The translations under genes were made by a program, and so were the position numbers. Positions 48,331 through 60,282 of a stretch of 64,000 nt of DNA are shown piece by piece. This DNA is from Myotis daubentonii (Eukaryota > Chordata > Mammalia > Chiroptera > Vespertilionidae): contig NC_081841.1 in assembly GCF_963259705.1 (NCBI RefSeq), forward strand, positions 28,137,244 to 28,201,243, in the 5' to 3' direction. Every line of letters begins with the position of its first letter. The first letter of the stretch is position 1. The notes under the pieces were generated by a model that was not told where the DNA came from, ran no database searches, and saw only the letters and a list, made by a program, of their open reading frames with translations.

Positions 48331-48499
48331 TTACTATGTCTTCTTGATAAAGGAGAGGAAGGTAAGACATCCCAGCTTTCTTATAAGACACTGGCAAAGG
48401 GAGTAGGAGCATTAACAACTACTAGTGACTACTATGTGCCAGGTACTAGCAAGGTAAACAGAACAGACATAGTCCCAGCTTTGGGCCAATGGTCTAGTG

Positions 48500-48744
48500 C
48501 CGTGGTCGGCAAACCACGGCTCGCGAGCCACATGCGGCTCTTTGGCCCCTTGAGTGTGGCTCTTCCACAAAATACCACGTGCGGGCGCGCACGTACAGTG
48601 CGATTGAAACTTCGTGGCCCATGTGCAGAAGTCGGTATTTTGTGGAAGAGCTGGTATTTTGTGGAAGAGCCACACTCAAGGGGCCAAAGAGCCACATGTG
48701 GCTTGCAAGCTGCGGTTTGCCGAGCTGCAGTTTGTCGACCACTG
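48500..48744. mobile_element. Nonautonomous hAT element with long inverted arms
   Basis: This 245-bp element is flanked by the exact 8-bp duplication GTCTAGTG at 48492-48499 and 48745-48752. The arms (GTGGTCGGCAAACC..., GAGCCACATGCGGCTCTTTG, GGCCCCTTGAGTGTGGCTCT) recur inverted on the other side. GGTATTTTGTGGAAGAGC is present twice in a row near 48630-48670. All open frames here are by-products of the palindrome. Confidence 0.95.
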
Positions 48745-48915
48745 GTCTAGTGGAAAAAACAGACACTTAGTGAATAAATATAAAATTTAAAATGTTGTTA
48801 AAAGGGAAAATTCAGAATGATATACAGGCCATATAATTAGGGAACTTGATTCAGATTGTAAAGGCATAATAAGTCTATGGGTGAGAAGAGATTAACAGGA
48901 GAATTTATATGTATA

Positions 48916-49064
48916 CTAGAGGCCTGATGCACAAAATTCGTGCAAGAGTAGGCCTTCCTTCCCCTGGCTGCCGGCACTGGCTTCCCTTGCAGCCTGGCTC
49001 CGTCCAGAAGGTCATCAGAAGGACGTCCAGTCTAATTAGCATATTACGCTTTTATTATTATAGA
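48916..49064 (-). mobile_element. Short Helitron (HeliBat type)
   Basis: This 149-bp element runs from CTAGAGGCCTGATGCACAAA (reversed 3' end) to CGCTTTTATTATTATAGA (reversed 5' end), with A before and T after. Confidence 0.95.
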
Positions 49065-49399
49065 TATGCATAACCCATGGACAATAGTGTGGTGAAGGCA
49101 TGGGGTGAGGGTGGGTGGGGCTAGAAGGGGTAAATGTTGGGAAAAAGAGGGATATCTTTCAACAAAGATAAACTTTTTAAATATTAGTATAAATTTTGAA
49201 TAATATTTGTATTCATAGATTAAAAAAAAACAAAACTAGTAACTTCAAATTAATTCTTTCTTGCTTTTCAGATGCTACTTCAATCAGAGTCCTCAGGGAA
49301 GCTTTTACTGACCTCTATGAATAGATGAAAACCCACCATCAGTCACTCTCTACACTATAAACAAGTTTGCCAAGTACTTACCAGAATGATATTTTTCAT

Positions 49400-49545
49400 T
49401 TGTTTAAACTAATTCCTGACTCTCCACTAGAGTAGAAGATCCATAAAGGCATACACTTTTGTTTGATAACTGGTGTTTCCTAAGCAGTAAGGATAGCAGC
49501 AGGCATAAAATAGGTGTTCATTAAATAGTTATTCAAAGAAAGAAA
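49400..49545 (+). mobile_element. L2 3' end
   Basis: TCTCCACTAGAGTAGAAGAT, then CATAAAATAGGTGTTCATTA, are L2 3' phrases. Confidence 0.65.
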
Positions 49546-50219
49546 GAAGGAAAATCCATGTCTCGCTCTTCAGAGTTTATTGTGTTCTTAAGGAGATACA
49601 TTAATCCATATGAAACACATAGTAAATAAGTCTCCATGTATGTGGCTCTATTTGAAACCCAGGTTCAGAAAAGGAAAAGTCATACCAACTGCATAATTTT
49701 TTCGAGGGCTGGAACTTGACCTAGATCTTAAAAACTGGTTAGGATTTATAAACGCTCAAGTTTAGTTCAAGCTCTTTTGATAGTCTTGCCCATATTTATT
49801 TGCAGTGTAGAAGCAAATTTCTAAATTAAGGACAAAGAAATACTGACCTCTATCCTAGATAAGTACTGCATTTATAAAATTATATTTATATTAAATTGAT
49901 CTATTCTGTTTTTCTTGTTTCCTTCAATTTATACTTCGATACAGTGATATACAGGTAAGCCATTTCTCAGGGGGGAAAATGAAACCCTGATTTGTAGTGC
50001 TTGCTAATTTCTATGTATTAATATTCACACTGTGGCCCAGTTCAAGCTGTTAATGGTTTACAAAACTCCTAAATGTTTTACAATTGGAACTCATAAGCCT
50101 AGAGAGTCCAGGTAAAAGCACATCATTCCAGAAGTCTGACCAGTACAGAGGACGGGAATAACACTATGAAATTAGAAACAGCAAACATATCCTCCATAGC
50201 ATAGTTGAAAGGCTAAAAC

Positions 50220-50400
50220 TCTCACACTATCTCTGGCACAGACTAGTCTACCCAAGTCAATTAAACCTCTGTACCAATTTTCTCATCAGTAAAATAGAGA
50301 TAATTCCCGGTCTTCCTAGCTCACAGGACTAGTGAAACATCAAATGAGACAGATGCATATGCAAGTTTAACTTCCAAAGTTAAAAATAAGAAGTACTCTT
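50220..50400 (+). mobile_element. MIR SINE fragment
   Basis: CAAGTCAATTAAACCTCTGT, then TTTTCTCATCAGTAAAATAG, is the 3' half of a MIR. Confidence 0.65.
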
Positions 50401-51337
50401 TCAAAATAAGCTGGTTCATTCAGAATTAAACCCCCAGGGTTTATACTGATTTTGATCTGGTCTGCATTTTAAAACCACAGCGGCTGGCTTTAATGAAAAG
50501 TGATAGCCACAGTATCTCATCTTTTTCATGTTTAATTCTTCATGACAGTCAAATAATACATGGTTTGTGTTTTGTTTTGGTTTTTAAATAGTGATGTCAG
50601 AATAAGAGAGCATTAGAAAAGAGAACAAAATGTTGATTTGCTAAACTGAATTTTAAATACATAGAAACTTTCGTTATTTAGCAATCATAGTTTCACCTGT
50701 CACAATGTTCATATAGCAATATAGAGGTTTTCAAATATTTAAATATAGCAATTACAACACACACCTTGCAAAGAAAACAATTACAAATGTTTGTTTTCCT
50801 TTAGGCCTTAAGAAGACATCCAACTTATACCTATATGAATCATATATATGAGAACCTTCAAATCTTACTGAAAAGTAAGGTGTTTTATTTTTTTTTTAAA
50901 GTAAGGTGTTTTAATTTTTATTAGCTGTTAAAACAACTTAAAAGCCAAGGAGACAAAGTTTTTCTTTATCACAACAAGTTTAAGGACTCTACTCAATTAA
51001 CTCTACTAAACTATCTACTTAATTCTGCTAAAAGTGTACATTAAAACTGTCATAATAGCTTCTAAAAGATTTGAAATAGAGCATCGATTTCCTTATGAAA
51101 ACACCTTTGATAAGTCATAGATACTATAGTTTTCCTCTTCTACAGAAAATAATATTTGGCAATTACAAGGATAAAAATAAAACAATTTAATATCTAAGTT
51201 AAAGCACAACAAAAATGTTAAACACTGAAATTTTAAAAGGAAAGTAAACAGAATGTATAAAAATCACTGAAGAAGAAGTAAAGAAGGCTACAGTAAGCTA
51301 AAACAGCAAGTTAAATCTGTATTAGAAAGTTTTAAGA

Positions 51338-51411
51338 CCCAGATAGATAGGTAGGTAGATAGATGATAGATAATAGATAGATGATAGATAATAGATAGAT
51401 GATAGATAGAT

Positions 51412-51457
<46 letters not shown>

Positions 51458-51461
51458 CAGA
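51338..51461. repeat. (GATA)n microsatellite, compound
   Basis: GATA units with TGATA and AATA breaks, the last part uninterrupted for about 45 bases. Confidence 0.95.
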
Positions 51462-52679
51462 ATTTAGACTCCCCTTTCTTTACTCCTGCTTGCATCTGAC
51501 ATCAATTTTCAAACTAATGAGTATGTAGCCGTGACTCGATGTTAGAACACCCTGCCCAATCTGGCTAACACACAACTGGTAGCTCTTTGTATACTAAGCT
51601 GTCCTTAAAAATAATTTGTTCCCTGAGAAAATGTCAGACATTTTTGTTTATTTAAGGTTTTATTTACTTGTTTGTTTGGCTTTGAGAAAGTATCTTGAAG
51701 TATATATATTTCAATTTCAATTTAATGTATGTTTCTTGATCTAAGTTAAAACAAGATGGGGGTGATTATCATTATTTGAGACTTTGACAAAAAGACCATT
51801 GAGATTCATTTTTTAAGCAATACATTGTGATATTGTCTACTAATGATTGTGCTTAAAACATAAAAACACAAACAATTTGCTTTAAACCTTCTGAATCATT
51901 ACACAGTGTCTCCTATAGGGTCTTCTAGAAAGACTACTTTTCAATAACTCTTACCAATATTGTTGGTAGAGATGTTACCACCTACTTCCCTCTGTCATTT
52001 GGCCTAATACTTAAAAATAAAGAACTTTTGTATATGAATAGACTTGGAAAACTAATATAATAGTAATAATAATAGTAATAATATAATTATTACTGCTATA
52101 ATAGTAATAATAATAAAAATGATAATAGTGGCTAACAGTTGTGAAGGTATTGCAATAAGTTCTAGGCTATATAGAAACAATATTTTCTCAAGGCCAATAT
52201 AAATGTAGGGAGAATAATTTCATGTCTTTAAATCAATACACTGTAATCACTTAAAAACAATTATCTAGGTTCCTCTTTTTTATAATTATGAGAAAATTCT
52301 TAGGTTGTTTGTAAGTTGGAACATAATTTGGCGGAGAATCTATGTTCAAACCAGAATGTTGGTTTAACAACTAGCTGAAGAAGAATACTCATTATTAAAA
52401 TTCAATAACCAACTAAAAAGAAACACTTTCACACTAATTATATGTTCAATATTGTGACAGAGTTTATTCAAAGGCCTAACACAGAGAAAAGCCAAATACA
52501 CCCTATTACTACTGCTTCAGTATTTCCTTCTAATTCTTGTTGCTATGATGACATCATCACTACACATACACTGCTTGGCTGTTATAGATAGAAAATGACT
52601 ACTATCTCAGTTCAAAACATTGTTAATACCATGCTGATTTGAGAAAATATGCTAATTTTTAAAAGAACAGCTGCTGCTT

Positions 52680-52850
52680 ATTCACCATTTACCCTGTGCC
52701 AAGTTATTGTGGTAAATGTTTTCTATCCATTATCTTAATCTTCACATTAATTTTTGAAGTACTCTCCTCATTTTATAAATGAAGAAAGTGAGCTAAAGAG
52801 CCTGGTGCCATTTGTGTGTTACTTTGAAACTCTCAAAAATCATCTAGTGC
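52680..52850 (-). mobile_element. MIR SINE, reversed
   Basis: TTACCCTGTGCCAAGTTATT, then CCATTATCTTAATCTTCACA and TTTTATAAATGAAGAAAGTG. Confidence 0.65.
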
Positions 52851-52974
52851 CATGAATGATTGAACAGCAATGTACTATCTGTTTCTTGTATCAGATATAA
52901 TCACAGGCAGAGGACAAAAAGGGGAAAAGCAAACAATGTTCAATGAGCCCCCACTTCAAATGATATTTTGTAAA

Positions 52975-53165
52975 CCTCACCTCATTCCATCCTGAGAACA
53001 ACATTTTGAAGTGGTAATTAGCTTTACCTCATAGAGCTAGAAGACAGCCTCAAATAAGTTCCGTCATTTGCCTAAGTGGTAACACAAGAAGCTAGAATTA
53101 GAGCCAGGATTTAAACCCTGACCTGGCTGACTTATATCCAATTTTCTTTCCAGTAAGTGACACTG
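52975..53165 (-). mobile_element. MIR SINE, reversed
   Basis: CACCTCATTCCATCCTGAGA, then GCCTAAGTGGTAACACAAGA, TTAGAGCCAGGATTTAAACC and CTGACCTGGCTGACTTATAT. Confidence 0.7.
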
Positions 53166-54277
53166 CTAGTTTGGCCATTGTGTACTCTCCAGCAGTTTTC
53201 AGTTCTTTTCATGCTGGGTTCCTCAATGATACTCTTTATTTTAGTCAAGTTTTCTTAATAGAAGGTACTAAAAATGCTAGTGTGAAAGTGGAAAGGGAGA
53301 GGATTTACTATAGTGAAAGGGATAGTATGAAAACAATAGTTGTCACTATTTTGTGAAATGGCTTTATTGCTTAACATTATGTTCACTGAAGAATGTGGAA
53401 AAAAATGTCATCAGGTCTATAAATACCACATATTAAAAACTACTTTTAATTAGAATGTTGTAAATGTATTATAAGTTAAGCTGAATCTGGCTTTGAATAA
53501 TAATTACTTTCCACTGGTTAAATATCTAAGTATTTATTTGTATTACTTTAGTGGGTTAATTTTTTATCATAGTTGAGACAATTTCCTAAATATGAAAGTG
53601 GATCTGTTGAGTGTTTTATCCCTATGTAAATAGCACATGATACCCATAAATTTACCAGGGTCATTTGCATTTCTTCAATTATAATTAAATACATATTAAA
53701 GGTGAAAAGGAAGTAAGACTCCAATTTAGCTGGAATCTTCCAACAGCAATAAAAATATGGCAGGAAAGGGAATGATTCAGACTCTAAATTTTAGAGAGAA
53801 GAAATTATCTCAACCTCTCTATTATCAGGCTCTGTATCCTGCTGGGGTTGGGTGTGGGGAGATATGGTGGTTGGATCATGCCTTGAGCTACTTCTCAGCA
53901 AGGTTTCCATTCAATTTCACACGTGACCTGAGAAATTTTCATTAAAATCTCCATATATTTATTTATGTATGAATTTTCCTTCTTACAATATACCTTGCTT
54001 ATATAGACTTAAATATATGTCTCTCTGATTGTATTATTTCCATGATTAACAGTGGACTTACAGATAGCCTCATACAGTGACTGCTATATATATTGACTTT
54101 TAACATGGCATATTCTTTATCAGTGGAAGTTTCTGACTCAAACTGAAAAGATGGGAAAACAAAAAGTAAAGGTTCAGATTCATCAAATAGAAACTCCTGA
54201 TTATTCACCCCTGCAAAACTCCTATTTTGGGTAGTTCAGACAAGAACTGAGTTACACTTTGGTTGTATGCTGGGTAT

Positions 54278-54530
54278 AGGAGGGAGGGAAGGAGAGACAG
54301 AGAGAGACACAGAGAGGGAGGGAGAGGGAGGGAGAGGGAGGGAGAAGAAGAAGAGGAAGAAGGAGGAAGAAGGAGGAAAAAGGAGGAAGAAGGAGGAGGA
54401 AGGAGGAGGAAGGAGGAGGAGGAGGAGGAAGAGGAAGAAGAGGAGGAAGAGGAGGAAGAGGAAGAAGAGGGAGGAGGAGGAGGAGGAGATGGAGATGGAG
54501 ATGGAGATGGAGATGGAGACGGACATGAAA
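54278..54530. repeat. Long purine tract, (GGA)n / (GAAGGA)n / (GGAGAT)n
   Basis: About 250 bases are almost all A and G on the plus strand. GAGG runs come first, then AAGGAGG, GGA and GGAGAT units. The overlapping open frames rich in Glu/Gly or Ser/Leu are artefacts. Such mirror-like purine tracts can form triplex DNA. Confidence 0.95.
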
Positions 54531-55623
54531 GAGATCCCAGACCTTAACAAAAACCTTGGCTAACACCACCAAAAAATTATCAGCATTTTAAAAAGTAAAC
54601 GTTACCTAAGAAGTTCAAATCCTCACAGAAACAAAAAGTTGTTGAGTATGAATTCTCAGAAGGGGTAGAAGAATATTCACTGTTACCATTTTCTCCCAGG
54701 ATAAGAATAAAAGTTTAACTTTTTCTGCCAATTCAGTTCTCAATTGAACACATTTCAGAGAACAACATTTTGGAACAAGAAGGGGAGAAAACCACTCCAC
54801 CTACCCAAGCCACTCCCACTCCCCATTAATTATTTTTTTTTAATGTCTACTTTTTATAAATCAGCCTTGAGAATTATTATTCACTGATATTATATTAACT
54901 AGTACAAACAAAAATTACTGAGGAAATTAGCATCTCATATGATATCTTTTTTATTGCTAGATATCCTTTTTCCATATGTGTGCCAAATGCTAAATTAGTA
55001 CAGTTCAACATACTCACAAAGGCAAGCGGATAAAGCTATCTAGGCGTGATGTAATCCAGCTGGAGGTAAAGACAGGAACACAAGTTCTAAAATTGTCTTT
55101 AATAAAATAAAAACTCTTGAAGTCAAATTTCATTATGACATTAAATGGCCTCTAAAAATAGTAAATCATAAAACCTTGTAGGTACAATGAGCAGAGCTGT
55201 AACCCACAGATGAGCTATAACATTTTAATATTTAACTACCCTGCTGCCACAGAACTACCTTCGTCTGTATTACCTTGAGCAGAGGACTCTAAGCAGTAAA
55301 CAAAACACTGCAGATGGTTCACTCTGCATTTCCAGTACAGCTCCTTAAGAGGACCAATGGTTTCCAATCTGTACAACATAATTTTTATAAATGGTTACAA
55401 CCTACAAAGTGGGAAACGCCACCTTTAACCAACAGTGGTACTAAATTCATCCCACTTTTCTAAATCACAAATACATCTCCCTGAGATTATTACAAGTAAA
55501 ACTGATTAATTGTTAAAATATACAGAATTTTTTTAGGCCATGCGATTTTGTTTAAAGTTAAGCTTTCTACTGTATTATAGCACACATGCTGATATCACCC
55601 TTCCCAGATATTTTATAAAAACA

Positions 55624-55781
55624 CTAGAGGCCCGCTGCACAAAATTCGTGCAAGGGGCTCGGCCCTCACAGCTGCAGCAGCTTGCCTCGGCCTTCACAGC
55701 CCTGGCTTCATCCGGAAGGACGTCCGGAAGGTTGCTTGGCTGTCTGATGTAATTAGCATATTACGCTTTTATTATTATAGA
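55624..55781 (-). mobile_element. Short Helitron (HeliBat type)
   Basis: This 158-bp element runs from CTAGAGGCCCGCTGCACAAA to TTTTATTATTATAGA, with A before and T after. It shares its 5' end with the copy at 48916 but has another interior (CTCGGCCTTCACAGCCC). Confidence 0.95.
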
Positions 55782-56379
55782 TACTACTCATCTCAACCCT
55801 TCTCTTCTTGTCTGCCATACTACTCAAACACTGGTCATTTAATCAGAGGACAAGAAATGTCGTATCAAGGATTATTCATTGTTGCCATTTGTCTGTTCTA
55901 CTTTAGCAAGATATGGTCTTACAGATCTAGCCGAATAGTTACAGGGAACAGGTGTTTTGCGCGAATGGAATATTTTGTGCATTGCTTTAGGTACCAGAGT
56001 ATATCAAGGTCAAAAGGTATAAGCCCAAGGAAAGTTCATGATTGGGCACATAAGGTCAAACTCTCAACTCATTCTTAACTGCTCCTTATTCCTATTATTC
56101 TAAACCACTTAACAGTTTGTTGACAGAGTAAAAATGTAATCCTTTCACAGTACCACCCTTCATTTATCTTCAAAAACAGAGGCAATCCTAATATATTATT
56201 AGAAAGTAATGCAACAAATAATACACAAAAACAACAACCAAAAAAACCCCATTCCAGTAACCATCTACATTTGTCTGACTACAAAAATAACTGATTGTCA
56301 GTAGATACTTATACAAAAATCACACAAGATCTAGGACTAACAAAACCTTCCTTGAAAACCTTCCCATCTCCCATTCTCT

Positions 56380-56600
56380 CTTTTTTTAAAAAATATATTT
56401 TATTGATTTTTTACAGAGAGGGAGAGAGATAGAGAGTTAGAAACATCGATGAGAGAGAAACATCGATCAGCTGCCTCTTGCACATCTCCTACTGGGGATG
56501 TGCCGGCAACCCAGGTACATGCCCTTGACCGGAATCGAACCTGGGACCTTTCAGTCCACAGGCCGATGCTCTATCCACTGAGCCAAACTGGTTTTGGCTT
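56380..56600 (-). mobile_element. Ves SINE
   Basis: Reversed near-consensus copy. The flank CCCATTCTCT is found at 56370-56379 and 56601-56610. Confidence 0.95.
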
Positions 56601-56783
56601 CCCATTCTCTTAGAAAAAAAGAAAAGACATATTTAGGAAAAGAGCACATTACAGGCAACATAAGAACAGCATAGTATAAAGTTCAAGAGAAGCTAGATGT
56701 GGGGTGGGTCTAGAGAACAAAATCTCCCTCAGGGGACTGAACCAGAGAAGGCCAGAGAAATCTTTAGAAATGTATAGTATAGT

Positions 56784-56808
56784 GGGGGGGGGGGAGTGGG
56801 GGGGGGGC
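56784..56808. repeat. Guanine runs
   Basis: A G10 and a G8 run, split by AGT, on the plus strand in an otherwise mixed stretch. Confidence 0.85.
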
Positions 56809-58045
56809 ATCAAAGGGTACAACGTGGCAAGTAGAAAGACCAAATGCAAGGTGGGCACCTCACGCTGGGAGGGCACCCCGTTCATAAAATCCCTCAGGCT
56901 TCGGGCTGCAAGGTGTGAGCTGAATAAACCAGAAGAGAGAAGAGCCAAGACATGAGGCAGCTGGGTAACATTTAGGAAACCACCAACAGTTCAGCTACTG
57001 AAGAATAACTTAGAGGTAGAAAGTGATTAAGGAGGAAGCTGGAGATAAAACCAGAATACATAAAGTTACATTTATATCAAATTTTGTTAGACTGAAATTC
57101 AGTGTTACTTATTGTTTCTGTGTAACTGCTATTCACATATACTAAGATTACATTTGCTTTTTTGTTTAATCTTTTGTATTCTTTAGAGTTAAAAATTAGC
57201 TTACCCTAAACCCTTAGATTTCCTATGTACTTTTATTAATTTCATCCCTTAGTCTCCACTACAGTGAAGTCTCCCTTCAATATTTTAAACACCATTATTT
57301 TTATCTTTCAAGAGTCATCTCTCCCGGACCCCTGTACTATATTCCTGTTGAAATCTAAGCTGACTACTCGCTAGGCCTCCTAAACAGTTTTCATCATGGT
57401 ATCCAAATTCCACATTATCCTCCTCATTCCTGTCATCTTTCTCCTGTCTTAGATCCTTGTTTCCTGGATCCCAAGACTCCCTCTTCCTTACTTTTACTTT
57501 TTATCTTGCAAGAGCACATATTTCAGGAAGCATCTTCCAATCTCACACCTGGAGATAGACACCTGACTGCCAAAATCTTGGTGATGAGTAGAAGTGGGCT
57601 AGGCTGAACCACTGCTCAGTAACTATTTCACTTAATCTTCTACCTGCCTGTGCCTTGTGTCCCCCACTCAAGAGTTCTGCAAGTTCACATTCTCCACAGA
57701 AGAAACATCCATCCTCGCCGAGTATGGGAGGCATCGGGGATGCAAGGCCCCTTTACACACACTACCTCCTAGTTCTCCTGTTCTCAGCCTCACCCTCATG
57801 GTTGAGCCTTTCTGAGGTTCTGAAGTGAAAATCAGGTTGCTTCTCAAGGTCTCTCACTAACAGCTTGGGTTTCAGTTTCTCGGGACTCTAGGTGAGTTAC
57901 AATGATCCCTATGCTGTCCTTTTTTAAATCCCTTTACTGACATTTTATTTGGAGGGAGTAAAAATAACGGTGCTTAATCTGCCCTTTTCTATAATGATTT
58001 TCATTTTCTAAACATTGGCAAATATTAATGAAAAACTCAGGAGAG

Positions 58046-58238
58046 CCTTGGCTGGTGTTGCTAAGTGGTTAGAGCCTCGGCCAGCACACTGAAGGGTCAG
58101 GCATTCAATTCCCAGTCAAAGAAAGGCACATACGTGGGTTACAGGTCCAATCCCAGGCCCTGGTAGGGGTGGGTGCAGGAGGCAACCAAGTGAAGTGTCT
58201 CCCTCTCCCCCTCCATAACTCTTTTCCACTCTCTCTTT

Positions 58239-58284
<46 letters not shown>

Positions 58285-58327
58285 AAAAATCAATGGGAAA
58301 AATATTCTCAAGTGAGAGTTAACAAAC
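58046..58327 (+). mobile_element. Old Ves SINE, long variant, with a CA repeat inside
   Basis: Head GCCTTGGCTGGTGTTGCTAA, B box CATTCAATTCCCAG, end AATCAATGGGAAAAATATTC, then GTGAGAGTTAAC. About 25 CA units lie at 58233-58282, between the pyrimidine body and the end. Confidence 0.85.
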
Positions 58328-58629
58328 GAGAGAGAGAGAGAGGAGAAAAAAAACAGTCACCTTTAATATGAACTTGAGAGGTCAAGTTGAACTATGAGAT
58401 ATGAGTACAAGTTTATACTAAAAATAAAAGTACCATAACAGCCAGAGTGATAATAACACAAAAAAAAATGAAGGAAATTTACCTTACATAAAGTCAGCTG
58501 ATATTTTGGTGGTAAATGTTTAATTACCTGTTGTTATTGTAACAACAAATGCTGTTTTCAAATCCAAAAAGAGAAAAAAAATTATCGTGTGTAAAAGTGA
58601 GGCATATCTCCAGCAATGCCAGCATTATA

Positions 58630-58860
58630 ATTAATGAAAAATGCTTTAATTCTTTTTCTGGAAATTAAATCATAGCTTTAAATGCACAACTGAGTTGGGT
58701 ACTTAATTTGGAGGCAATATCCCCAGTTAAATTAGGTATTATTGTTAATAAGAAATGCCTTAATTGTTTTTCTGGAAATTAAATCATAGCTTTAAATGCA
58801 CAATAGTTATGTGTGCCTAAATGAAACTCGTCCTTGGGTAAATATTCATTTTAATTATTC
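58630..58860. repeat. Tandem duplication, period about 114 bp
   Basis: The block ATGCTTTAATTCTTTTTCTG... (from 58641) recurs as ATGCCTTAATTGTTTTTCTG... (from 58755), followed in both by GAAATTAAATCATAGCTTTA and AATGCACAA. The two copies differ at few places over about 60 bases. It is not a recognised mobile element. Confidence 0.85.
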
Positions 58861-59045
58861 AGCATTTTTTCCAAAGAGAAGCCCATTTAAATGAATAGAG
58901 TTGGGAACAAATACTTTTTGAGCTACCCCAAAACAAAAGTCAGAGATATTTGTGCATTAGTCTTACAAGTCAAGCTGCCTATAAAAAATTGTGAAACTTT
59001 CTTTTCCTAAGATGATATTTACATAGTCATAAAAGTTAAAAGAAG

Positions 59046-59268
59046 CCCTAACCGGCTTGGCTCAGTGGATAGAGTGTCGGCCTGCGGACTGAAGAGTCCC
59101 AGGTTCGATTCCGGTCAAGGGCATGTACCTTGGTTGCCGGCACATCCCCAGTGGGGGGGTGTGCAGGAGGCAGCTGATTGATGTTTCTCTCCCATCAATG
59201 TTTCTAACTTTCTATCCCACTCCCTTCCTCTCTGAAAAAAATCAATCAATATATATATATATTTAAAA
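59046..59268 (+). mobile_element. Ves SINE
   Basis: Near-consensus head CCCTAACCGGCTTGGCTCAG with a tail drifted to TATATA. A short A-rich repeat (TAAAAGAA) flanks it on both sides. Confidence 0.93.
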
Positions 59269-59504
59269 GAAAAGAAAAATTAAGTCCAATCTTTTTAATT
59301 ATGGCAATTAAATTTCATATTTAAAAGATAGTAAGTATAATAAGCTTTCATTGTGGGTAGTACTGTCTTTAAAAAATGTCTGCCAAATTATAACAATGGA
59401 TGTTCTCAAAAGTAGCAGTAAAGTTCTTTCTAATCCTGAAATCATCTATGAACTGGGGTAAATTTAGACATATCTGTGTTCATTGTTGTAAAAATATAAT
59501 GCTC

Positions 59505-59645
59505 ATTTGTTAAGCATTTCAGTGTATCAGTCTCTATGCCAGCACTTTATGTGAATGACTTTGCTCAATTCTTACCACCTTATGAGTTGTAAGAGCTTAT
59601 TTATCCTCATTTTAATGAGGAGTCTTGGAATTATAAAAGTTATAA
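59505..59645 (-). mobile_element. MIR SINE, reversed fragment
   Basis: ATGCCAGCACTTTATGTGAA, then ATTCTTACCACCTTATGAG and TTATCCTCATTTTAATGAGG. Confidence 0.6.
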
Positions 59646-59714
59646 GTGAGGGTAACTTGGCTATGATACTTATATATCATAAGATTTGACCACAAGTTGT
59701 GGTTTTATCTACTA

Positions 59715-60037
59715 CTAGAGGCCCAGAGCATGGGTTCATGCACCGGTGGGGTGCCTCAGCATGGCCTGTGGGGATCAGGCCAAAACTGGCTCTCCGACAT
59801 CCCCCAAGGGGTCCCGGATTGGGAAAGGGTGGTTCTCAGGTGATGCACCCCGAATCGGGCTCCCTCCTCTCTGGTTCCGTGTGTATCACCTGAGAACCCC
59901 AGCTGCCAAGTCACTGCAGCTCAGCAGCTCCTGCATTGAGCATCTGCCCCCTGGTGGTCAGTGCACATCATAGCTACCGGTCGGATGGTTGAATGGTCGG
60001 CCAGTTGGCTGGTCGTTTAGGCTTTTATATATATAGA
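59715..60037 (-). mobile_element. Helitron (HeliBat type), about 323 bp
   Basis: Runs from CTAGAGGCCCAGAGCATGGG to GCTTTTATATATATAGA with A before and T after. It shares TCCTGCATTGAGCATCTGCC with the copy at 25519 and CAGCATGGCCTGTGGGGATC with the two-ended element at 11119. It appears to sit within the left target duplication of the hAT that follows. Confidence 0.93.
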
Positions 60038-60040
60038 TGG

Positions 60041-60282
60041 TAGCAATTTTTAACCTTTTTCATCTCATGGCACACACAAACTAATTACTGATATTCTGTA
60101 GCAAACCAAGAAATGTTATATTTTTTACAAATCTGACAAAAAAAGTCGATATAATTTTAATTCATTCACACTGGACAGTTATCATTGTCATGATAATCTA
60201 AGGGACAAAAGGTCAGTGTCCCTGACTGGTCAGTTATTGAATGTTTTAAAAATTCTTGCAGTACTCAAGGTAAAAATTGCTG
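60041..60282. mobile_element. Old nonautonomous hAT element
   Basis: Inverted ends TAGCAATTTTTAACC and GGTAAAAATTGCTG. CATCTCATGGCACAC inside is typical of such elements. With the neighbouring Helitron removed the left flank is TACTATGG and the right CACTATTG, a 6-of-8 match. Confidence 0.8.

Noticed and set aside
48319..48770. A 143-codon frame and several of about 90 codons on the other strand
   Set aside because: They lie over the palindromic hAT element, and the frames on the two strands mirror one another.
51338..51461. Regular repeats that could suggest a CRISPR array
   Set aside because: Four-base GATA units without spacers in vertebrate DNA; a simple microsatellite.
54236..54572. 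Open frames of about 95-106 codons on both strands
   Set aside because: They arise from the purine tract; the proteins are Glu/Arg/Gly or Leu/Pro/Ser runs without any domain.
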